A stretch of DNA of 6,048 bases from Comamonadaceae bacterium. Its GTDB lineage: Bacteria > Pseudomonadota > Gammaproteobacteria > Burkholderiales > Burkholderiaceae_C. The notes under the pieces were generated by a model. That model saw only the letters and a program-made list of their open reading frames with translations. It searched no databases and was not told the DNA's origin. Numbering within the stretch: position 1 is the first letter of the stretch; each line of letters opens with the position of its first letter. The stretch spans positions 1-6,048 of the forward strand of contig CANHXV010000122.1 in assembly GCA_947464665.1 (NCBI GenBank), given 5' to 3'. Of this stretch, positions 1 to 6,048 are shown in pieces. The position numbers were made by a program, and so were the translations under genes.

Positions 1-3000
1 GATGCGCCATTTTTCCCGACTGGGAAACGCTGCCTTACGACACGTTTTCGCCCCACCAAGACCTCATCAGCGAACGCTTGGCCACCCTGTGGCGCATTAG
101 CCAGAGAGACAAAGCAGAAGGCGCCGACTTGGTGTTCATTCCGGCCACCACCGCTTTGTACCGTTTGGCACCACCCTCATTTTTGGCTGGCTACACGTTT
201 CAATTCAAGACCAAGCAAAAACTGGACGAAGCCAAACTCAAAGCCCAACTCACTTTGGCAGGCTACAGCCATGTGAGCCAAGTGGTCAGCCCTGGTGAAT
301 ATGCGGTGCGCGGCGGCCTGATTGATCTCTTTCCCATGGGCTCGCAAGTACCCTACCGCGTTGATTTGTTTGACAACGAAATTGACTCCATTCGCACCTT
401 CGACCCCGACACACAGCGCAGTTTGTACCCCGTGCCCGAAGTTCGTTTGTTACCGGGCCGCGAATTTCCCATGGACGAAGCGGCGCGTGCCAAGTTTCGC
501 AGTCGGTGGCGTGAACTGCTAGATGGCGACCCCACCAAAAGTCGCATTTACAAAGACATCGGCAACGGCGTAGCCACAGCAGGCATTGAATATTACTTGC
601 CGCTGTTCTTTGAACAAACCGCCACGGTGTTTGACTATTTGGGCGCTGGCAGTGAAAAGCCAGCCACGCTGGTTTTGCATGGCGATTTAGAGCCCGCGTT
701 CCAACGTTTTTGGCAAGACACCAAAGAACGCTATCGGTTGGTGCAAGGCGACCCTGAGCGGCCTGCTTTGCCACCTGAAGCTTTGTTCTTATCGGCCGAA
801 CAGTTTTACACGGGCACCAACCAGCATGCGCAATTGGCTTTGCGCCCCAGTGCCAGAGACACTGTGGGTGACAGCCAAGACAGTAACGCCGACAACACCA
901 TGGCACAGACCCTGCCCGACCTCACGGTGGTGCGTGGCGCAGAAGAGCCATTGGCAAAGCTGCAAGCGCACATTCGGAGTACCCCCAGCCGCGTTTTGAT
1001 ATTGGCAGAGAGTGACGGCAGGCGTGAAAGCTTGCTCGACTTCTTGCGCGCAGGCGGCGTGAACCCACCGGCGTTTGACAACCTGCAAGAGTTTCAAGCC
1101 AGCGATGAAAAAATTGGCATTGCCACAGCTGCTTTAAATTCTGGCTTCCATTGGTTTGAAGCTGGCATCGACTTGGTCACCGAGACCGAATTGTTTGCAG
1201 CAGGCGTCGCCACACGCAGGCGCAAAAAACAAGAGCAAGTGAGTGATGTTGAAGCGCTGATCAAAGATTTGTCAGAGCTCAACGTAGGCGACCCTGTTGT
1301 CCACAACGCACATGGCATTGGCCGCTACCGCGGTTTGGTGAACATGGATTTAGGTGAGAAAAACGCCGATGGCACACCTGCGCTGCAAGAGTTCTTGCAT
1401 TTGGAGTATGCTGACAAAGCCACGCTTTATGTACCCGTCAGCCAACTGCAACTGATTGGCCGCTACACCGGCGTGAGCGCCGATGAAGCGCCACTGCACC
1501 GTTTGGGCAGTGGTCAGTGGGAAAAAGCCAAACGCAAAGCGGCCGAGCAAGTGCGCGATTCAGCGGCAGAGTTGTTGAATATTTATGCAAGGCGCGCTGC
1601 CCGCGAAGGTCACGCCTTTAGATACAGCCCGCAAGACTACGAAGTCTTTGCCAACGATTTTGGTTTCAGCGAAACAGCCGACCAAAACGCTGCCATTCAC
1701 GCTGTCATTCAAGACATGATCAGTCCACGCCCTATGGACCGCCTGGTGTGTGGCGATGTGGGTTTCGGCAAAACCGAAGTGGCATTGCGTGCCGCATTCG
1801 TTGCGGTTACAGGTGGCAAACAAGTAGCCATCTTAGCGCCCACCACCTTGTTGGCAGAACAACACTTTCAAACTTTGAAAGATCGGTTTTCAAAGTGGCC
1901 TGTGAAGGTGGCTGAAGTATCGCGTTTTCGTTCTACCAAAGAAGTGAATGAGGCCCTCAAAGGTTTGGCCGATGGCACTGTGGACATTGTGGTGGGGACA
2001 CACAAATTGCTCAGTGAATCAACCAAATTTAAAAACTTGGGCTTGTTGGTCATTGACGAAGAGCACCGATTTGGCGTGCGACACAAAGAAGCCATGAAAG
2101 CCATGCGCGCCGAAGTGGATGTGCTCACGCTGACCGCCACACCTATTCCGAGAACCTTGGGTATGGCGCTTGAAGGCATACGCGATTTAAGCGTGATTGC
2201 CACTGCGCCACAGCGCCGCTTGGCCATTAAAACCTTTGTGCGCAACGAAGGTATTGGTGTGATTCGCGAAGCGGTGCTGCGTGAACTCAAGCGCGGCGGA
2301 CAGGTTTACTTCTTGCACAACGAAGTGGACACCATTGAAAACCGCCGCCAAAAGCTGGAAGAGCTATTGCCTGAAGCGCGCATTGCAGTAGCCCATGGAC
2401 AAATGCCCGAGCGTGACTTAGAAAAAGTGATGCGTGATTTTGTGGCGCAACGCTACAACATTTTGCTGTGCTCCACCATCATTGAAACTGGCATCGATGT
2501 ACCCACTGCCAACACCATTGTGATTTCGCGCGCCGATAAATTTGGCTTGGCACAACTGCACCAATTGCGCGGACGTGTTGGCCGAAGCCATCACCAAGCC
2601 TATGCTTATTTGATGGTGCCAGAAATTGACGCACTCACTAAAAATGCTGCGCAGCGATTAGACGCCATTCAGCAAATGGAAGAATTAGGCAGCGGCTTTT
2701 ATTTGGCCATGCACGATTTGGAAATTCGCGGTGCCGGTGAAGTCTTGGGAGAAAACCAAAGCGGCAACATGCTGGAAGTGGGCTTCCAGCTTTACAACGA
2801 AATGTTGAACGAAGCCGTGCGCTGTTTGAAATTGGGCAAAGAACCCGATTTGCTCAGTCCTCTTTCAGCGGCCACCGACATCAATTTGCATGCCCCTGCC
2901 CTGCTGCCCAACGACTACTGCGGCGATGTGCATTTGCGTTTATCGTTTTACAAGAAATTGGCGACCGCCAAAACTTCTGATCAGATTGATGGCTTGTTAG

Positions 3001-3326
3001 AAGAAATTGTGGATCGATTTGGCAAGCTGCCCCCGCAGGCCCAAACGCTGATGGATGTGCACCGCTTAAGGGTACTGAGCTTGCCTTATGGTGTGGTGAA
3101 GGTAGATGCCGCGCCCGGCATGATTCAAATCAGCTTCAAGCCTAACCCGCCCATTGAGCCCATGCGCATCATTGAGCTGATTCAAAAGAACAAACACATT
3201 CAATTGGCCGGCAACGACAAACTGCGCATAGAGCGCGAACTGCCCGACCCCAAAGCACGTGCGCAATTGGTGCGCGACATCTTGCGCTCTTTGGGTCAGC
3301 CTAAAATTGAGACAGTGGAAGGATAA
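1..3326 (+). CDS. mfd: Transcription-repair coupling factor Mfd (5' end beyond window)
   Basis: Mfd is a cytoplasmic DNA translocase that removes RNA polymerase stalled at lesions and recruits UvrA for nucleotide excision repair. The frame is open from position 3 through a PDWETLPYDTFSPHQD stretch typical of the Mfd N-terminus, so the gene starts upstream and the TTG at 78 is not its start. Domains in order: the UvrB-like module, where Arg (309-311), Arg (357-359) and Phe (369-371) match the E. coli UvrA-contact residues R165, R181 and F185; the RNA polymerase interaction domain (about 1278-1466, GDPVVHNAHGIGRYRG); the RecG-like motor with Walker A GDVGFGKTE (1752-1778), DEEH box (2055-2066), TATPIPRT (from 2133) and QLRGRVGR motif VI (2562-2585); the translocation motif HDLEIRGAGE...QSG (2712-2765); and the C-terminal autoinhibitory domain. 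About 1107 residues are visible. Against E. coli Mfd (1148 aa, recalled) roughly 65 are missing. Every motor motif is intact, with no frameshift. It is probably co-transcribed with serB. Confidence 0.98.
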   Translation, partial: CAIFPDWETLPYDTFSPHQDLISERLATLWRISQRDKAEGADLVFIPATTALYRLAPPSFLAGYTFQFKTKQKLDEAKLKAQLTLAGYSHVSQVVSPGEYAVRGGLIDLFPMGSQVPYRVDLFDNEIDSIRTFDPDTQRSLYPVPEVRLLPGREFPMDEAARAKFRSRWRELLDGDPTKSRIYKDIGNGVATAGIEYYLPLFFEQTATVFDYLGAGSEKPATLVLHGDLEPAFQRFWQDTKERYRLVQGDPERPALPPEALFLSAEQFYTGTNQHAQLALRPSARDTVGDSQDSNADNTMAQTLPDLTVVRGAEEPLAKLQAHIRSTPSRVLILAESDGRRESLLDFLRAGGVNPPAFDNLQEFQASDEKIGIATAALNSGFHWFEAGIDLVTETELFAAGVATRRRKKQEQVSDVEALIKDLSELNVGDPVVHNAHGIGRYRGLVNMDLGEKNADGTPALQEFLHLEYADKATLYVPVSQLQLIGRYTGVSADEAPLHRLGSGQWEKAKRKAAEQVRDSAAELLNIYARRAAREGHAFRYSPQDYEVFANDFGFSETADQNAAIHAVIQDMISPRPMDRLVCGDVGFGKTEVALRAAFVAVTGGKQVAILAPTTLLAEQHFQTLKDRFSKWPVKVAEVSRFRSTKEVNEALKGLADGTVDIVVGTHKLLSESTKFKNLGLLVIDEEHRFGVRHKEAMKAMRAEVDVLTLTATPIPRTLGMALEGIRDLSVIATAPQRRLAIKTFVRNEGIGVIREAVLRELKRGGQVYFLHNEVDTIENRRQKLEELLPEARIAVAHGQMPERDLEKVMRDFVAQRYNILLCSTIIETGIDVPTANTIVISRADKFGLAQLHQLRGRVGRSHHQAYAYLMVPEIDALTKNAAQRLDAIQQMEELGSGFYLAMHDLEIRGAGEVLGENQSGNMLEVGFQLYNEMLNEAVRCLKLGKEPDLLSPLSAATDINLHAPALLPNDYCGDVHLRLSFYKKLATAKTSDQIDGLLEEIVDRFGKLPPQAQTLMDVHRLRVLSLPYGVVKVDAAPGMIQISFKPNPPIEPMRIIELIQKNKHIQLAGNDKLRIERELPDPKARAQLVRDILRSLGQPKIETVEG
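3317..3323 (+). promoter_or_regulatory. Ribosome binding site of serB
   Basis: GGAAGGA, a good Shine-Dalgarno match, lies inside the last codons of mfd and ends 9 nt before the ATG at 3333. It supports that start over the in-frame ATG at 3369, whose only purine run (AAGG) sits 1 nt upstream, too close to work. Its position means serB translation can be fed by ribosomes finishing mfd. Confidence 0.7.
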
Positions 3327-3332
3327 ACAAGC

Positions 3333-4052
3333 ATGAGCAACGAGCGAAGCCCCCCTACTTTTCAAGGCATGAGCGTCAAGGGCTTTACGCCGCCTTTGAA
3401 ATTAAGCGATTTCAAACTCATTGCCTTCGACATGGACTCCACACTCATCAACATTGAATGCATCGACGAAATTGCAGACGCTGCAGGCCGCAAAGCCGAA
3501 GTGGCTGCCATTACAGAAGCGGCCATGCGCGGCGAAATTGCCGATTACAAAGATAGCTTGCGCAGACGTGTCGCACTTTTAAAAGGTGTGACGGTGGCGC
3601 ACATGGAAGAGGTTTTGAACCATCGCCTGCAACTTAATCCAGGCGCAGAAAATTTGGTGAAGGCCTGCCAAATCGCAGGCATGAAAGTGCTTTTGGTCTC
3701 AGGTGGTTTTACATTTTTCACAGACCACGTGCGCGACAGGCTGAACATCAACTGGACGCGCTCCAATGTGCTGGAGGTGGCCCATGATGAGCTGACGGGC
3801 CGCATGGTTGACCAAGCATGGGGCGACATTTGCGATGGTGAAGAAAAGCGGAAGATGCTTCTGGAAACCTGCGCTCAAATGGGCATCCAGCCAAAGCAAG
3901 CCATCGCCATGGGCGATGGCGCCAACGATTTGCCCATGATGGGGGTGGCAGGCTTGTCTGTGGCCTATCACGCCAAGCCCAAGGTGCGCGAGCAGGCCAT
4001 GGTGGCCATTGAAGAAGGTGGGCTTGATCGCTTGCTGGAAGTCTTCAACTGA
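3333..4052 (+). CDS. serB: Phosphoserine phosphatase SerB
   Basis: This cytoplasmic HAD-superfamily enzyme hydrolyses O-phospho-L-serine to L-serine, the last step of the phosphorylated serine pathway. All HAD motifs are present in the 239-residue product: DMDST with nucleophile Asp33 and acid/base Asp35 (motif I), SGG with Ser123 (motif II), Lys172 in DGEEK (motif III), and GDGANDLPM with Asp195 and Asp199 binding magnesium (motif IV). Glu42 in IECIDEIA and Arg79 in SLRRRV align with the substrate-binding Glu20 and Arg56 of the Methanocaldococcus jannaschii enzyme. Unlike E. coli SerB (about 322 aa), it has no N-terminal ACT-like domain. About 25 residues precede the core, which seems usual for betaproteobacterial forms. 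The start is chosen from the ribosome binding site at 3317-3323. It lies 6 nt after mfd and is very likely in the same transcript. The identification is firm. Confidence 0.97.
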   Translation: MSNERSPPTFQGMSVKGFTPPLKLSDFKLIAFDMDSTLINIECIDEIADAAGRKAEVAAITEAAMRGEIADYKDSLRRRVALLKGVTVAHMEEVLNHRLQLNPGAENLVKACQIAGMKVLLVSGGFTFFTDHVRDRLNINWTRSNVLEVAHDELTGRMVDQAWGDICDGEEKRKMLLETCAQMGIQPKQAIAMGDGANDLPMMGVAGLSVAYHAKPKVREQAMVAIEEGGLDRLLEVFN

Positions 4053-4070
4053 ACCAGGCTGCAAGTTCAG
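4049..4070. repeat. Short inverted repeat spanning both convergent stop codons
   Basis: CTGAAC (4049-4054) and GTTCAG (4065-4070) are perfect inverted copies around a 10-nt loop. They contain the serB TGA (4050-4052) and the complement of the phoD TGA (4067-4069). The stem could form in either transcript, so a weak bidirectional transcription end is possible. However, it has only six pairs, is not GC-rich, and no T-run follows on either strand. Three of the six pairs follow automatically from two facing TGA stops. Confidence 0.35.
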
Positions 4071-5686
4071 GCTGTCCGTTGCACCTGCGGCACCCCTGCC
4101 TCCACCGTAAATTTGGCCAAGGTCTCAATTTTGGTTTGCTGTTGACGCACATCGTCAACCACCCTTAACTCTGTTTGAATTTGCTTGGCTGTGAATTCCA
4201 CCACGCCATAACCTTTGCGCTCGCTGTCTGCAAATACAAAGTGCGGGTTTTCAGCCAAGCGTGCGGCCAACTTTGCATTGCCCGCAGAGCGCGCCGTAAT
4301 GCCTGCGCCACAAAACTCCACCCCAATTTTGGCGCTGTCGTCTTTGTAGGCATCGGCCATGACGTGGCCCACCCAGTTTTCGTGAGTATCACCGCCAAGG
4401 AGCACAGGGTTTTTGAGTGCATGGTTCTGCATAGACTGCGTCATGCTTTGACGCGCAGCAGAATAACCATCCCAGCCATCATTCCACAATGAGTAGCCCG
4501 CACCCAATTTGTAATCACGCCTGCCAAAAATAGTTTGCTGCGCAATGACATTCCAAGCGCGTGTATCGCTTTTGGCTTTGGCAAAAGATTGATCTAGCCA
4601 CTGCGATTGTTCTGAACCCAACAATGTTCGCTTGGGATTGAGCCATTCTTCGCATTGCGCCGTATCAACCCAGCCAGAGCCATAAGCTTCGTTCCTGTTG
4701 CACACTTGACGGTCACGGTATTGCCGGTCGTCTAGCAAATAGATATTGGCCAATTTGCCATAAGCCACTTGACCATAAATTCGAAGTTCTGCGCCGCTGG
4801 CCAAACCTTCAATGGACTTGGTCAATGCGCTGGCCCGCAATGGCATGTGCTCATAAAACGCCTGGTACGCCCTGGCACGCTGCGCAGCAAAATCAAAACT
4901 GATGTTGCCACTTTGACCGCGTTGCAAACCAGCATAGTCATTGGACACTTCATGATCGTCCCAAGTGATCAGCCAAGGGCATTGCGCATGCATGGCCTGC
5001 AAGCTTTTTTCACTTCTGTGCAGGGCGTATCGGTCGCGGTAGTCCGACAGACTGTTCACCCAGCCGCCCGATGGAAAGCGTACTGCATTGGCGGCACCCG
5101 CATACTCATAGATGTAATCACCCAAGAACAGCACCATGTCTAAGTTTTCTTGGCACATGTGCTCGTAGGCACTGAAGTAGCCATGCTCCCAGCGCTGGCA
5201 TGAGGCATAGGCCACCCGGAGTTTTTGCACCATGGCTTCAGGGTGCGGCAGCGTTCTGGTTCTGCCCACGGTACTTTGTGCATCACCTAATTGAAAGCGA
5301 TAAAAATACCATCGGTCGCTTTGCAATTGATCAAGTTCTAAGTGCACTGAATGCGCCAACGCAGCCAGAGCCACTACTTGTCCAGCGCGGCGATTGACTT
5401 TGAAACTCTCATCGTCCGCTACTTCCCATTTGACAGACACATCTCTTGCGGCAAATTGCGAGTTATCGCTGGCTGCATCTGGCATCAATCGCGTCCACAA
5501 CACCACAGAGTGGTGATTGGGTGATCCACTGGCCACACCCAATGTAAAAGGGTTGTGCCTTAAAGGTGATTGCGCCATGGACAAACTGAACGACACAGGT
5601 GCCGAAGCCAAGGCCGCCCATTTCAAAATATCTCTGCGCGTATTGGACGCTGGCGTCAGTTGCGATTCATTGCGCGGCGGTGTCAT
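4067..5686 (-). CDS. phoD: PhoD-family alkaline phosphatase/phosphodiesterase, Tat-exported
   Basis: PhoD enzymes are exported metallophosphatases that release phosphate from mono- and diesters; B. subtilis PhoD uses iron and calcium. From the ATG at 5686 the product has 539 residues. In order: a twin-arginine signal (NTRRDILK, then a hydrophobic stretch; likely cleavage SMA|QS after residue 38), an N-terminal beta domain (about 45-150, NPFTLGVASGSP), then the catalytic domain. Typical motifs are ASCQRWEHG with Cys163 (5198-5200), FLGDYIYEY with Asp190, WDDHEVSNDY with Asp243, Asp244, His245 and Asn249, LLDDRQYRD, LGSEQSQWL, and GGDTHENW with Asp433 and His435. Length and motifs look complete. 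The chosen ATG overlaps the upstream hydrolase stop as ATGA; an in-frame ATG at 5701 would add five residues. I see no Pho box, and any promoter lies beyond the upstream gene. The family is sure; the substrate is unknown. The symbol refers to the family. Confidence 0.93.
   Translation of the reverse strand: MTPPRNESQLTPASNTRRDILKWAALASAPVSFSLSMAQSPLRHNPFTLGVASGSPNHHSVVLWTRLMPDAASDNSQFAARDVSVKWEVADDESFKVNRRAGQVVALAALAHSVHLELDQLQSDRWYFYRFQLGDAQSTVGRTRTLPHPEAMVQKLRVAYASCQRWEHGYFSAYEHMCQENLDMVLFLGDYIYEYAGAANAVRFPSGGWVNSLSDYRDRYALHRSEKSLQAMHAQCPWLITWDDHEVSNDYAGLQRGQSGNISFDFAAQRARAYQAFYEHMPLRASALTKSIEGLASGAELRIYGQVAYGKLANIYLLDDRQYRDRQVCNRNEAYGSGWVDTAQCEEWLNPKRTLLGSEQSQWLDQSFAKAKSDTRAWNVIAQQTIFGRRDYKLGAGYSLWNDGWDGYSAARQSMTQSMQNHALKNPVLLGGDTHENWVGHVMADAYKDDSAKIGVEFCGAGITARSAGNAKLAARLAENPHFVFADSERKGYGVVEFTAKQIQTELRVVDDVRQQQTKIETLAKFTVEAGVPQVQRTA
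5573..5686 (-). other. Tat signal peptide of the PhoD protein
   Basis: This covers residues 1-38 of the form starting at 5686: a polar N-region, the twin-arginine core TRRDILK (Arg17-Arg18), an uncharged segment (AALASAPVSFSLSM) and an SMA|QS cleavage site with small residues at -3 and -1. Tat export of folded, metal-loaded PhoD is established for B. subtilis PhoD. Here the signal is inferred from the motif alone, and the hydrophobic core is mild, as is usual for Tat signals. Confidence 0.8.
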
Positions 5687-6048
5687 GTTGCTGCCAACCA
5701 TTCTTTAAGCAAAGCCGTAAACTGCTCGGGCTTGGCACTCATCACCCAATGACCCGTGTCAAACGCTTCTACGAGCGAACCAGGGTGGGCTGTAATTTTT
5801 TCAAGCCATTCAGGCGAATGAAACATGAACGGTTTTCGGCGGCCATAGACATACAGCATGGGACGGGCCAAAGGCAATAACTTAAGTACATTGGCCGCAT
5901 TGTCAAAGCCTCCTAAAGAGCCCATCCACTTCATGGCATACGGAGAATTCATGCCGCTGTGCATGTCGGCAAGCGGACTGGGGCACCTTAAAGCTTGTGC
6001 CATGTAACGCGTCATGCGGTTGGCCACAGACTTGCCTGGCGATTTAAA
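5683..6048 (-). CDS. Alpha/beta hydrolase, C-terminal part (5' end beyond window)
   Basis: The frame is open from the right edge to the TGA at 5685-5683, giving 121 visible residues. The GTG at 6027 is an internal Val, because reading continues upstream as FKSPGKS. The fragment has the C-terminal layout of an alpha/beta hydrolase: a helical lid region, a hydrophobic strand ending in MLYVYG, an RRKPFMFHSPEWLEKI segment, and AFDTGHWVM with the likely catalytic His at 5749-5751, followed by a closing helix (EQFTALLKEWL). This resembles the epoxide-hydrolase/haloalkane-dehalogenase-like branch, whose members are about 270-300 aa, so the nucleophile elbow lies outside the window. The position after MLYVYG, where an Asp often completes the triad, holds RRK instead. 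No signal peptide can be judged. It overlaps phoD by 4 nt (ATGA), so it is probably the upstream gene of a two-gene or longer operon. The substrate is unknown. Confidence 0.85.
   Translation of the reverse strand, partial: FKSPGKSVANRMTRYMAQALRCPSPLADMHSGMNSPYAMKWMGSLGGFDNAANVLKLLPLARPMLYVYGRRKPFMFHSPEWLEKITAHPGSLVEAFDTGHWVMSAKPEQFTALLKEWLAAT

Noticed and set aside
78..80. TTG at 78 as the start codon of mfd
   Set aside because: The frame stays open to the left edge and encodes conserved Mfd sequence (DWETLPYDTFSPHQD), so this codon is an internal Leu.
286..906. A 206-codon open frame on the minus strand within mfd
   Set aside because: It is fully antisense to a conserved part of mfd, its product is rich in Cys, Trp and Arg with no recognisable domain, and it shows no ribosome site. 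It is a shadow of the plus-strand codon pattern.
1868..2290. A 140-codon minus-strand open frame antisense to the mfd motor domain
   Set aside because: It lies opposite the helicase motifs, its composition is Ser/Arg/Thr-rich as expected of an antisense reading, and no family is recognisable.
3663..3680. A 6-bp inverted repeat (GCCTGC / GCAGGC) in serB
   Set aside because: It is short, sits inside coding sequence with a 6-nt loop, and is expected by chance at this GC content.
4569..4590. CTTTTG / CAAAAG inverted repeat in phoD
   Set aside because: It is a six-pair AT-rich stem in the middle of a coding region with no T-run; too weak to be a terminator.
4769..5143. A 124-codon plus-strand open frame antisense to phoD
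   Set aside because: It overlaps the conserved catalytic domain of phoD, with no recognisable product and no supporting ribosome site.
5599..5880. Plus-strand open frames of 60-93 codons across the phoD/hydrolase junction
   Set aside because: They are antisense to two supported genes and have Cys- and Arg-rich products with no domain.
6025..6027. GTG at 6027 as the start codon of the hydrolase
   Set aside because: The frame remains open to the right edge, and a product starting here would be only 114 aa with no nucleophile elbow. The gene continues beyond the window.

Overview
The window looks like chromosomal DNA from a betaproteobacterium, most likely Burkholderiales, family Comamonadaceae (a freshwater Limnohabitans/Rhodoferax-like lineage is my best guess). 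I infer this from the protein sequences, from the mfd-serB gene order, and from moderate GC content with frequent TTG leucine codons. The genus is not proven by anything visible here.

Layout: two plus-strand genes meet two minus-strand genes tail to tail near position 4060. On the plus strand, positions 1-3326 hold nearly all of mfd, the transcription-repair coupling factor; the left edge cuts off its N-terminus. After 6 nt comes serB, phosphoserine phosphatase (3333-4052). On the minus strand, 4067-5686 encodes a Tat-exported PhoD-family alkaline phosphatase. Its start codon overlaps the stop codon of an alpha/beta hydrolase gene (5683-6048), whose N-terminal half lies beyond the right edge.

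The window is almost entirely coding. The only gaps are 6 nt between mfd and serB and 14 nt between the convergent serB and phoD stops. No stretch of 300 bases lacks a gene, and I saw no RNA gene, mobile element, CRISPR array, attachment site or resolvable promoter. Promoters for both gene pairs probably lie outside the window.

Functionally, mfd and serB look co-transcribed but do unrelated housekeeping jobs: transcription-coupled DNA repair, and the last step of serine synthesis. The minus-strand pair joins a probably cytoplasmic hydrolase to an exported phosphodiesterase/phosphatase, and its overlap suggests translational coupling. I see no undescribed system here. The findings are modest: a small inverted repeat spanning both convergent stop codons, perfect short hairpins inside coding sequence, the PhoD start-site ambiguity, and an alpha/beta hydrolase without an acidic residue at the usual position after its penultimate strand.
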